Of a stretch of DNA of 64,000 nt, positions 1 through 7,657 are shown one piece after another. The DNA comes from Sporosarcina sp. BI001-red (GTDB lineage Bacteria > Bacillota > Bacilli > Bacillales_A > Planococcaceae): NCBI RefSeq assembly GCF_003384035.1, contig NZ_QQAK01000016.1, positions 124,001 to 188,000 of the forward strand, read 5' to 3'. The position numbers and the translations under genes were made by a program. The notes beneath the pieces were generated by a model. The model ran no database searches and was not told the DNA's origin. It saw only the letters and a program-made list of their open reading frames with translations. How positions within the stretch are numbered: the first letter of the stretch is position 1; every line of letters begins with the position of its first letter.

Positions 1-1
1 A

Positions 2-199
2 CTTGTTAATCGGGAAACGAACCTACTTGTGCTCGATGAGCCGACGAATCACTTGGATGTCGATGCAAAAGCTGAACTGAAGCGTGCGCTGACCGAGTTT
101 AAAGGAAGTGTCCTGCTCATTTCCCACGAGCCTGATTTTTATGAAGGTGTCGTGAACAAAATGTGGAACGGCGAGACATGGACGACAAAGATGTTTTAA
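2..199 (+). CDS. ABC-F family ATPase, 3' fragment (gene starts before the window)
   Basis: The frame is open from the window edge and ends at TAA 197-199, giving 65 residues. They contain the Walker B/D-loop of ABC-F proteins (LVLDEPTNHLD) and the H-switch (LLISHEPDF), followed by a short tail. ABC-F proteins are soluble tandem-ATPase factors that act on ribosomes in translation or antibiotic protection; they are not membrane transporters. Only the end of the second ATPase domain is visible, so the subfamily cannot be named. A terminator follows directly. Confidence 0.85.
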   Translation, partial: LVNRETNLLVLDEPTNHLDVDAKAELKRALTEFKGSVLLISHEPDFYEGVVNKMWNGETWTTKMF

Positions 200-205
200 T
201 AAGAG

Positions 206-250
206 AAACTGCGAGTATGCCAATGAAATTTGGTGTGCTTGCAGTTTTTT
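206..250 (+). terminator. Rho-independent terminator after the ABC-F gene
   Basis: The arm starting AAACTGC pairs over about 17 positions, with several G-U pairs, with the arm ending GCAGTTT. A run of six T follows at 245-250. It lies 6 bp after the stop codon. Confidence 0.8.
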
Positions 251-273
251 GTGTTAAGAACGTGTAGGTAAAC

Positions 274-440
274 AAGCGAAGCGCTACCAAGGAAGTCCCT
301 TATTCATGCTGGATCGTGTCCCGTTGCCAATTATTATCGCCATGTGACCGATTCCATTTCTCAGCAAGATTAGCCCATCCTGAAAGAAGCGAAGCGCTAC
401 CAATTAATCCCTTAAAGCGCTTGGATAGTGCCCTGTTAAA
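274..440. repeat. Diverged direct repeat pair of about 52 bp
   Basis: The 17-mer AAGCGAAGCGCTACCAA occurs at 274-290 and again at 387-403. Similarity continues after it in both copies (TCCCTTA, then GGAT.GTG.CC.GTT), so two diverged copies of about 52 bp lie 113 bp apart. The rest of 251-495 shows no convincing gene on either strand. Confidence 0.6.
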
Positions 441-495
441 GTGAAGCTCTTGGTTTGGACAGTTAAACTCCTCTGAGACGCGAATGAATTCTATT

Positions 496-928
496 GGTTA
501 TGAGCGGAAATCGGGATTTATGATCACAATCCAGAGTTTATGAGCGGAAATCGAGATTTATGATCACAATCCAGAGTTTATGAGCGGAAATCGAGATTTA
601 TGATCACAATCCAGAGTTTATGAGCGGAAATCGAGATTTATGATCACAATCCAGAGTTTATGAGCGGAAATCGGGGTTTATGATCACAATCCAGAGTTTA
701 TGAGCGGAAATCGGGATTTATGATCACAATCCAGAGGTTATGAGCGGAAATCGGGGTTTATGATCACAATCCAGAGTTTATGAGCGGAAATCGGGATTTA
801 TGATCACAATCCAGAGGTTATGAGCGGAAATCGAGATTTATGATCACAATCCAGAGTTTATGAGCGGAAATTGAGGTTTATGATCACAATCCAGAGGTTA
901 TGAGCGGAAATCGAGATTTATGATCACA
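496..928. repeat. 40-bp tandem repeat array, about 10.7 copies
   Basis: The units begin at 501 and recur every 40 bp (541, 581 and so on to 901); the last is cut off at 928. Each unit is two 20-bp halves that both start TTTATGA: one continues GCGGAAATCGRGR, the other TCACAATCCAGAG. Copies differ only at a few positions (G/A in the CGRGR part, T/G before TTATGA). A 40-bp unit is not a multiple of three and the frames are not kept, so the array is non-coding. It fills the gap between the ABC-F gene and msrA and ends about 65 bp before msrA. Confidence 0.95.
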
Positions 929-994
929 TCTTCATTCCACTATGGATTAATCCTTATCTGAAAATGGGTACAGTAAAACAAATGGGGTGAAATC

Positions 995-1663
995 ATGGAT
1001 CCAATGACGATAGTAGAGGTAGAACGAGGAGTACACGAAGTACCTTTTGAAACAGCGTTATTTGGCATGGGGTGCTTCTGGGGACCGGAATCTAGGTTCG
1101 GGGGAATTTCAGCTGTGCTCAGGACGCGTGTAGGATATGCGGGGGGGACTAGTGAAAATCCAACGTATCGTAAACTGGACGACCATACGGAAACGGTGGA
1201 AGTGGATTTTGACCCTAGACTTGTCTCCTATGAAGAGCTACTGAAAGTATTTTGGAACAATCATTATCCGAATCGTGACGCGTATAAAGGACGACAATAT
1301 TTGTCTATTCTTCGCTATCGTAACGAAAAGCAACTTCACGACATTACGCGTATCAAAAAGGAAATGGAAGCTTCTATAGGAGAAGGAATTGAAACAGAAA
1401 TTGCTCCGTTCGAATCGTTTACCCTTGCAGAACCACGTCACCAAAAATACTATCTCAAGCGCTATCCAAAGGCACTCGAACAAATCGAAGTTTTGTATCC
1501 TGACCTAGGAATGTTAGTGGACTCAACGTTTGCCGCGCGTCTGAATGGGTTTGTAAAAGGGTTTGGCACGCGCCAAGATCTACTCACAGAAGTGAAGAAG
1601 TGGCCGATCACCAGTGATGCCCAGCAACTATTAATAGACAGACTTCAGAATATGAAATGCTAG
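995..1663 (+). CDS. msrA: Peptide methionine sulfoxide reductase MsrA
   Basis: This cytosolic repair enzyme reduces methionine-S-sulfoxide in proteins using thioredoxin. The catalytic motif GCFWGPE is present with nucleophile Cys27, followed by the conserved VGYAGG stretch. At 222 residues it is longer than the roughly 180-residue B. subtilis type. The C-terminal extension carries a LNGFVKGFG segment and ends in a cysteine (Cys222) that could act as a resolving residue. The start is ATG 995, 4 bp after GGGGTGA; the ATG at 1004 is less well spaced. The gene stands alone between the repeat array and a terminator. Confidence 0.93.
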   Translation: MDPMTIVEVERGVHEVPFETALFGMGCFWGPESRFGGISAVLRTRVGYAGGTSENPTYRKLDDHTETVEVDFDPRLVSYEELLKVFWNNHYPNRDAYKGRQYLSILRYRNEKQLHDITRIKKEMEASIGEGIETEIAPFESFTLAEPRHQKYYLKRYPKALEQIEVLYPDLGMLVDSTFAARLNGFVKGFGTRQDLLTEVKKWPITSDAQQLLIDRLQNMKC

Positions 1664-1675
1664 CAAACAACCACT

Positions 1676-1725
1676 AAAAAAGTAGCGGATTCCCAGGTAA
1701 AGGGAGTCTGCTACTTTTTGGTTTT
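1676..1725 (+). terminator. Rho-independent terminator after msrA
   Basis: An 18-bp stem (AAAAAGTAGC... pairing with ...GCTACTTTTT, with two G-U pairs) is followed by a T-rich tail. Confidence 0.85.
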
Positions 1726-1851
1726 TAAATTAAGAAACTCTTCAATTATCAAATGAATGATTAAAAAGTATAGGAGTGGTAATACTTACAAACAGCGTCG
1801 AAAGAATGATGGAAGCGGCGCGCATTTTTAATCAATGAAGGAGGAACTCAT

Positions 1852-2634
1852 TTGAAAAAGATTGTACAAGCAATTGTTTTCCTGTTGGCAATTGTACTGG
1901 TAGCAGCACCTGTTGTTGCCGAGTCGAACGAGTCAGTTTCAGTAGATGAATCAGAAGTTACAGAGGGTAGGAATGCTTATCCGTTCCAACCTGCAGTTGG
2001 ATCAGAACTTGTTGCGGATAATCCTCTTTTAGAAGAGAAAACCTCGCTGACGTACAACGTGCAGCCTGGAGATAACTTATACAGAATTGCACTAGCACAC
2101 TCTGTTCCCGTACAATCATTAATCGAGTGGAATGGTCTTGCAAGCGAACTCATTCATCCGGGAGATGTACTGAATGTCTCCATAGAGGCACCGGGTTCAA
2201 CGACGAATATGAAAAAGATGAAACAAGTCATTGCTACTGCACCTATCACCAAGCAAGAATCGAATGCCTTGCCTGCAGTAAAACAAGTGGTTGCGACTAA
2301 AACGGCATCTGCTCCTACATCCGTTCCTGCTTCAAAGCAGTCAGGAAGTGAACTTACCATGACTGCAACGGCATATACCGCATATTGCAACGGCTGTTCC
2401 GGTACAACGAAAATTGGTATTAACTTACGTGCAAACCCGAATCAAAAAGTAATCGCAGTAGATCCATCCGTCATCCCACTTGGTTCTCGTGTTTGGGTTG
2501 AAGGGTACGGGGAAGCGATAGCGGGAGATACAGGCGGGGCGATTAAAGGACATAAAATTGATGTGTTCCTACCTGGTTTAGATTCAGCCATGGCATGGGG
2601 AGTTAAAAAGGTTCGAGTCAAAATTTTACACTAA
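1852..2634 (+). CDS. Secreted LysM and 3D-domain cell-wall protein
   Basis: A signal peptide (residues 1-23, cleavage near AAPVVA) is followed by one LysM peptidoglycan-binding domain (about 67-109, YNVQPGDNLYRIA). A linker of about 60 residues leads to a C-terminal 3D domain (about 170-259). The three aspartates that name the domain are visible near positions 204, 226 and 237 (VDPSVIPLGS, GDTGG, HKIDVFL). The architecture is that of YocH/Rpf2-type muralytic enzymes, probably lytic transglycosylases acting on peptidoglycan outside the cell. Start is TTG 1852 with AAGGAGGA 6 bp upstream. The gene is monocistronic. The fold class is clear; the exact bond cleaved is inferred. Confidence 0.88.
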   Translation: MKKIVQAIVFLLAIVLVAAPVVAESNESVSVDESEVTEGRNAYPFQPAVGSELVADNPLLEEKTSLTYNVQPGDNLYRIALAHSVPVQSLIEWNGLASELIHPGDVLNVSIEAPGSTTNMKKMKQVIATAPITKQESNALPAVKQVVATKTASAPTSVPASKQSGSELTMTATAYTAYCNGCSGTTKIGINLRANPNQKVIAVDPSVIPLGSRVWVEGYGEAIAGDTGGAIKGHKIDVFLPGLDSAMAWGVKKVRVKILH

Positions 2635-2643
2635 GTACTTATC

Positions 2644-2668
2644 CGGAGAGGAGACTCTCCGTTTTTTT
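2644..2668 (+). terminator. Rho-independent terminator after the LysM-3D gene
   Basis: The perfect 7-bp stem CGGAGAG/CTCTCCG with a GAGA loop is followed by seven T. Confidence 0.88.
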
Positions 2669-2748
2669 CTGCAAAAAATGTGATACTGATGTAAGATGGA
2701 CATAGGGTAAGCATGTACATTTAAGAAGAGACAGGGGTAGGACAAACG

Positions 2749-3603
2749 ATGATGGATTGGAATAAGGAATTAAACATCTACTTGATGGACACTATCAATA
2801 CGATAACAGATGAATGGCTCGCGCTTCGTGATTCTGGTAAGAAGTCCATCTACTCCAGTGATGCAGGCGCTTTGACTGAGCAAACGTTGAGGGATCAGAA
2901 TAATATGACGAACCGAACAATTGCTAGCAGTTTGTTAGGTCCTTCAGGAGAATTTGAGGAGCAAAAAGCAGAATGGGCAGAATTGATTGCTAAGAGCCGG
3001 ATTGCATCAAATACGTCGATATCTGAAGTGGTCGATGCCATTAGTCGTGTACGAAAAGTTTTTTGGCGGCAAATTGAACGTTTTGTGGGACAGCAGACTG
3101 AAACGGTTCCTGTTACGGTTGTCTTGCAGTGGGGGGAAACGATCCATTTAGCATTTGACGAATTGCTGATAGCTTTCTCCGATATGTACTTCACATTAAT
3201 GACAACGCGCTTAAGTGCACAGCAAAGTCTGATCGCAGAGCTGAGTTCTCCTATTATTAAAATTAACGAGAACATCGGGATTTTACCACTAGTCGGCGAC
3301 ATCGACACCGATCGTGCAAAAGCCATTTTGGAAGTCATTCCCGCAAAATGTATGGAAGCGGATATTATAAACTTATTTATCGACTTATCGGGTGTTTCGA
3401 TAATCGATACGATGGTCGCTAACCAAATTTACGAAGTTGTCCAAGTCCTCAACTTACTTGGCGTGAAGTCAACAATTACCGGGATTCGCCCTGAAATCGC
3501 GCAGACATCCATTCAATTAGGATTGGATTTCTCAACGATTGAAACACATAGTTCATTGGAACAAGCGTTAAAAGACCGATATATTGTGAAGAAAGTGGAC
3601 TAA
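2749..3603 (+). CDS. RsbR-type stressosome protein (STAS domain)
   Basis: The N-terminal part (1-155) is a non-haem-globin-like sensor domain as in RsbR paralogues. The C-terminal part (about 165-280) is a STAS domain. Both threonines phosphorylated by RsbT in the B. subtilis family are conserved in context: Thr221 in IDTMVANQI and Thr253 in IRPEIAQTS. RsbR paralogues assemble with RsbS and RsbT into the cytoplasmic stressosome that controls SigB. No rsbS, rsbT or sigB lies nearby, so this is a stand-alone paralogue (RsbRB/RC/RD-like). Two adjacent ATG codons (2749, 2752) could start it. Confidence 0.88.
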   Translation: MMDWNKELNIYLMDTINTITDEWLALRDSGKKSIYSSDAGALTEQTLRDQNNMTNRTIASSLLGPSGEFEEQKAEWAELIAKSRIASNTSISEVVDAISRVRKVFWRQIERFVGQQTETVPVTVVLQWGETIHLAFDELLIAFSDMYFTLMTTRLSAQQSLIAELSSPIIKINENIGILPLVGDIDTDRAKAILEVIPAKCMEADIINLFIDLSGVSIIDTMVANQIYEVVQVLNLLGVKSTITGIRPEIAQTSIQLGLDFSTIETHSSLEQALKDRYIVKKVD

Positions 3604-3671
3604 AGGGTTACTACCATGAACTTGAAATGTACATTAACGTACTTAAGTCATCTCAGCTAGGAGGAATGGAA

Positions 3672-4487
3672 TTGAACAATAAAAAAATAGTGTTTTTTGA
3701 TTTGGATGGGACGTTGATGAGTCACGACAAAACCATTTTACCGTCAACCAAAGAGGCGTTGCACGCACTTCGTAAAAAAGGGATCATTACCGTCATTTGC
3801 ACAGGGCGCGCCCCGAGAATGTTCCAAGAACTACTGACCGAGTTAGAGTTCGATTCATATATTTCGATGAATGGCCAACATGTTGTCTATGAAAACAACG
3901 AATTATTCTCCAATCCGATGGACACAGAAATCCTGACAGAATTGAGCGCGCTAGCAAAAGAAAATGGACATGGCATTACATATTCCAATTCTGAAGTGTT
4001 CGCTGCAAACGAAGCTGAACATCCTCTTGTTTCTGGAAGTCTAGGCCGACTGAAGCTGAAATATCCGGAAGTGGATGCAGAAATCTTTGCTCATTCACCT
4101 GTCCACCAAATTCAGTTATATGGCAATATGGATGATATGCAGTCGTACAAAGATCGCTATCAAGAGGACTATGTTTTTATTCACTGGGATGAAAATGCAG
4201 TTGACATGTTGCCAAAAGGCGCATCAAAAGCAGTAGGCATCCGTGAAATGATGGAACACCTCGAAATTCCCATTGAAAATAGTTATGCTTTTGGGGATGG
4301 ACCGAATGACTTTGAAATGATTGAATTCGTTGGAACAGGAATCGCAATGGGGAATGCAATTCCTGAGTTGAAGGAAAAAGCAGATCTTGTGACGGATACG
4401 TGTTCTAATGACGGCATTGTGAAAGGCCTATTTGCTTGTGGGTTGTTGGAGGAAGCAGAAGTTACTTTGCACAACAATCACTACTAA
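3672..4487 (+). CDS. HAD-superfamily Cof-type phosphatase
   Basis: The HAD motif I FFDLDGTL stands at the N-terminus, motif II is VICTGR, and the Mg-binding motif GDGPNDFEMI lies near the C-terminus with an intervening Cof-type (type IIB) cap. Such proteins hydrolyse sugar phosphates, FMN or similar metabolites in the cytoplasm; the substrate cannot be read from sequence. Length is 271 residues, near YkrA. TTG 3672 is chosen because AGGAGGA (3659-3665) lies 6 bp before it; the in-frame ATG 3666 sits directly on that site. Confidence 0.85.
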   Translation: MNNKKIVFFDLDGTLMSHDKTILPSTKEALHALRKKGIITVICTGRAPRMFQELLTELEFDSYISMNGQHVVYENNELFSNPMDTEILTELSALAKENGHGITYSNSEVFAANEAEHPLVSGSLGRLKLKYPEVDAEIFAHSPVHQIQLYGNMDDMQSYKDRYQEDYVFIHWDENAVDMLPKGASKAVGIREMMEHLEIPIENSYAFGDGPNDFEMIEFVGTGIAMGNAIPELKEKADLVTDTCSNDGIVKGLFACGLLEEAEVTLHNNHY

Positions 4488-4586
4488 GCTAGAACAGTGT
4501 GACGATACCATACGGGCATATACACCTGGCGCAGATTTCAATGATATAGAATAATGGTGTATCAGAATAAAATTGAATTACTATAC

Positions 4587-4620
4587 GAAAACGCATCCTA
4601 CATGCAGAGGATGCGTTTTC
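4587..4620. terminator. Hairpin, possible terminator between the HAD gene and pucR
   Basis: The perfect 12-bp stem GAAAACGCATCC/GGATGCGTTTTC has a short T tract on both strands. It lies 100 bp after the HAD gene. The rest of 4488-4778 shows nothing convincing. Confidence 0.5.
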
Positions 4621-4778
4621 TGTATGACCGTAACACTTCAGTGTATCTAAAACGTTACTGCGGTATGAATAGGTACAATGAATTTACGATTTTATAACTC
4701 GTCGGTTAGCTGGCAATTTAATTTTTGAGTAATGTTCCGAAAAACTCCAACTGAACGTTGCTAAGAATCTAAAAGATT

Positions 4779-6473
4779 TCATAAGTTTTTATCAAGTATA
4801 CGGAAAATTTTTAATGCGATTTGAATTCGAAGTACGTCTTCAGAATGCTTAATATCGAGGCCTAGGATTTCTTGAATACGTTCGATTCTGTAGATGAGAG
4901 TATTTCGATGAATGAACATCGCTTTAGCGGTTTCCGTGACGTTAGAGTTATTCGTGAAATAGTATTCAAGTGTTTCAATATAGGCAGTTCCGTTTTCCTG
5001 ATCGTGTGTAAATAATAGGCCTAAACACTTTTCAAAAAACTCTACCAACGCATGTTCTTTAATGTTTGAATCTAATAAATGGTATACCGCGTAGTCCTCA
5101 TAATGGGCGACTTCATTTTTTTCATTAAGCTGTTGCGTCAGACGAATCATTTCATTTGCTTCTGAAAAACTCTTATAAAGAGAGCTGATTCCTTCAACTT
5201 GACGTCCGATTCCAATCATACATCGTTCTTTTATAGTCTCTGATAGAGATTCGTGAAGTCCGTTGGCGTAGGCTTTTATATCTGTAATGGAGTCCACCGG
5301 GTTATCTTCATTTTGACCAATTAGAACAATAATCCGATTACTCCTATAGAAACAAGTGATTTCACCTTTAGCTTTATAGGATTGACTATTTACAACAGCT
5401 ACACATTTTTTAGCAATCTTCTCCATCTTGTATTTCCAAATAATCATATCCTCATATTGTTCCACTTCACTTGGTTTAATATTGATTACCATACAATAAT
5501 AACGATATTGTGCATTCATACCGTGCAAGTCACACAGCGTTTGAAGTGTAGTTGAGGATTTGATTTTTCCGGCAAGTAAATCGTCGAAAAAGTCTTGTCT
5601 GATTTCTAACTTTACTTCCTCTATTTCTTTTGCTTTAATGCGCTCGAGAGCCATGATCGTTGACGCTTGCTCTAAAATAATGTAGTCGAATTCGAGGAGA
5701 TCCCGCATCGTTTGCCAAACAATGATATAACCATATACATTGTTTGAAACTGCAATGGGTAGAATTCTACAGACAATCATCGTGTCGTCAGATGTGAAAC
5801 TCCGCTTAATCGATCGCTTCATCGAACTGAAATTTTTAGGGATTTGTCGGATGAAAGATTCGTCAAATAGAGGTGCGCTTTTGGATAACGATAAATAGTT
5901 AGCAATGGGTTCTGGATTGCCCTTAGCTTCCGCACTCGTCAAGTATCTCCAATCTTGATCTACAATGAGTATTGGATTTTCAATAGCTTCGGCAAGTGTT
6001 GATGAAATTAGAGATAAGCCCCCACCCTCCAAAGAAGTTTTGAAGAATAGATTATGAATATCTAACGTCTTGCGGTTCAGCAAATCGTACCGTCCTGACG
6101 CTTTTTCGTTAATGATTGAAATGACATTGGACAACGTATAACCGTACGGCAACTCAAGGAGAGGGAGACCATATTCATTTGCCTTTTTAATCATATTATC
6201 AGGAAGCTTTTCGAAGTATCTTTTTGTTTTAACAATGAGACCTGAACAATTGATTTCTGAGAGCTCCTGAATAATTCGGTTTTGGAGATTTTCATCGTCC
6301 TTGAAAATATAACCAGTAGATAGCAATAACTCATTTGGTGATAGCCAGTCGAAGGCATCTGGATTTTCCATTATATTCACCAGAGAGATTTCATTATTTA
6401 GTCCAGCGTGGCCTGCTACTACTTTTAAACCATCAATTGCCTTGATTGTCAGTAAGTCTTGAACTTGTAACAT
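4779..6473 (-). CDS. PucR-family transcriptional regulator
   Basis: The N-terminal PucR domain (about 1-125, opening LQVQDLLTIKAIDGLKVVAG) and the C-terminal helix-turn-helix of the PucR/CdaR type (about 505-555, ETAKAMFIHRNTLIYRIERI) are both clear. In between is a GGDEF-like ligand region. PucR of B. subtilis activates purine and allantoin catabolism. The gene is divergent from the allH-fdrA-allG cluster, so it is the likely local regulator of that cluster. The upstream region holds a perfect 41-bp palindrome. At 564 residues it is full length. The start follows a GGAGTGGAG-like site. Confidence 0.88.
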   Translation of the reverse strand: MLQVQDLLTIKAIDGLKVVAGHAGLNNEISLVNIMENPDAFDWLSPNELLLSTGYIFKDDENLQNRIIQELSEINCSGLIVKTKRYFEKLPDNMIKKANEYGLPLLELPYGYTLSNVISIINEKASGRYDLLNRKTLDIHNLFFKTSLEGGGLSLISSTLAEAIENPILIVDQDWRYLTSAEAKGNPEPIANYLSLSKSAPLFDESFIRQIPKNFSSMKRSIKRSFTSDDTMIVCRILPIAVSNNVYGYIIVWQTMRDLLEFDYIILEQASTIMALERIKAKEIEEVKLEIRQDFFDDLLAGKIKSSTTLQTLCDLHGMNAQYRYYCMVINIKPSEVEQYEDMIIWKYKMEKIAKKCVAVVNSQSYKAKGEITCFYRSNRIIVLIGQNEDNPVDSITDIKAYANGLHESLSETIKERCMIGIGRQVEGISSLYKSFSEANEMIRLTQQLNEKNEVAHYEDYAVYHLLDSNIKEHALVEFFEKCLGLLFTHDQENGTAYIETLEYYFTNNSNVTETAKAMFIHRNTLIYRIERIQEILGLDIKHSEDVLRIQIALKIFRILDKNL

Positions 6474-6490
6474 TGTGCTCCACTCCTGCT

Positions 6491-6537
6491 CGCTTCATCC
6501 ACTTGTGCAAGTTGCACAAGTGGATGAAGCGTTTTTT
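6491..6537. promoter_or_regulatory. 41-bp perfect palindrome upstream of pucR, followed by T6
   Basis: Two 20-base arms (CGCTTCATCCACTTGTGCAA and its exact reverse complement) flank a single central G at 6511. Six T follow on the plus strand. It begins 18 bp from the pucR start codon on the opposite strand. It could be an operator (core TTGTGCAA.TTGCACAA), or a terminator for plus-strand transcripts antisense to pucR. No plus-strand gene ends here. The remaining sequence to 6697 shows no gene. Confidence 0.75.
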
Positions 6538-6697
6538 GGTTTCAATAAACGATGACCGTTTGTAAGCTTAGGAATATAGTGAGGATTGTAAGGTTCAGTA
6601 TAGGTGAAAGATTTAAAAAAAGATATTCTTTTGTAAGTTTACCTAAATAGGCATGAGTACGTGCTCAACACTTGAACACTAAAAGGAGGGCGAGGCA

Positions 6698-6748
6698 TTG
6701 ATAAGAATCAGTACTTTCTGTTGTGCTTCAAACAGTAAAACGGTATGA
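6698..6748 (+). CDS. Possible 16-residue leader peptide before allH
   Basis: TTG 6698 lies 7 bp after a very strong AAAAGGAGGG (6681-6690) and opens a 16-codon frame ending TGA 6746-6748 (MIRISTFCCASNSKTV). The stop is 27 bp before the allH start. The size, strong site and position suggest a regulatory leader; conservation has not been tested. Confidence 0.4.
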   Translation: MIRISTFCCASNSKTV

Positions 6749-6775
6749 ATCCATTGTCAGGAATGGGGAAACGTT

Positions 6776-7657
6776 ATGATCTTTGCTCTATCTGGAGATC
6801 GTCATTTCCTTCAAAACTTGAAGGAAGGGAAAATGACCGGATACGTCCACAGTATATTCAAGAGAACGATTAACATGGTTTGTTTGGAAAATGAGCAATT
6901 ATTTACAATTGCTTGTAAAGAAATCGATAATGCACCCAATACATTACTACTTGATTGTCTAACTATGGAGAACTTACCAATTGCGGTTAATGATCACGTT
7001 TGGTCCGATGGATATGTGCTTTGGATTGGAACTTCTCAAGGTATCTCGCTCTCAGGGACACAATCGTGGGAAATGAAACTACCAGACTACCCAAATAATA
7101 CAGATCTTCTCAGGAAGAATCTAAAGTACGTGAAACAGAGAATTGGTGAAGTGGGCAAAGCCGGTGGGATTAAACCTCTTGTGAAGTACGCAACACCATT
7201 TGAAGAACAAGTAAGTGTCATGCTTTCAAGGAAAACCGAATCACTTGTCGCATATCTAGCAGCGGGTGACTTAGCAGAATCATTGAAATGTGCTCAGTCA
7301 CTTCTAGGACTTGGGCCGGGACTAACACCATCTGGAGATGATTATTTAACCGGGATGATTGCAGTCTTCATGGTTAACAAGCATCCGATTCCGGAGCTTC
7401 GTACTTTTGGTGAAAGTATCGAAGTATTTGCAAGAACAGCAACCCACATCATTAGCTATAGTGCGATTGAGCAAGCATCCATTGGAAGAGTAAGACAATC
7501 CATCGCTCAGCTGATCACTTTTATATTCACAGGTGACGAAGAGCTCTTGCCTGCAGTAGACGAAGTATTGAAAATCGGTTCCTCATCAGGAACAGACATT
7601 GCCATAGGCATTGTTGCAGCAATTGAACTTACTATGAAAATCGGAGGTAACTTATGA
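6776..7657 (+). CDS. allH: DUF2877 protein, AllH-like subunit of an oxamate carbamoyltransferase system
   Basis: The 293-residue sequence fits DUF2877: an N-terminal barrel-like part (YVHSIFKRTINMV) and the conserved C-terminal LGLGPGLTPSGDDYLTG motif (about 179-195). In E. coli the equivalent (YlbF) is reported to work with FdrA and YlbE as AllFGH, the oxamate carbamoyltransferase of allantoin fermentation, which yields oxamate and carbamoyl phosphate. The gene overlaps fdrA by ATGA (4 bp), as expected for subunits made together. The start ATG 6776 has a moderate site (GGGGAAA). The family is certain; the reaction in this organism is inferred. Confidence 0.8.
   Translation: MIFALSGDRHFLQNLKEGKMTGYVHSIFKRTINMVCLENEQLFTIACKEIDNAPNTLLLDCLTMENLPIAVNDHVWSDGYVLWIGTSQGISLSGTQSWEMKLPDYPNNTDLLRKNLKYVKQRIGEVGKAGGIKPLVKYATPFEEQVSVMLSRKTESLVAYLAAGDLAESLKCAQSLLGLGPGLTPSGDDYLTGMIAVFMVNKHPIPELRTFGESIEVFARTATHIISYSAIEQASIGRVRQSIAQLITFIFTGDEELLPAVDEVLKIGSSSGTDIAIGIVAAIELTMKIGGNL

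Noticed and set aside
496..928. CRISPR array
   Set aside because: The 40-bp units are contiguous and nearly identical with no variable spacers, and no cas genes are near.
3666..3668. ATG 3666 as start of the HAD phosphatase
   Set aside because: It abuts the AGGAGGA site; TTG 3672 has normal spacing.
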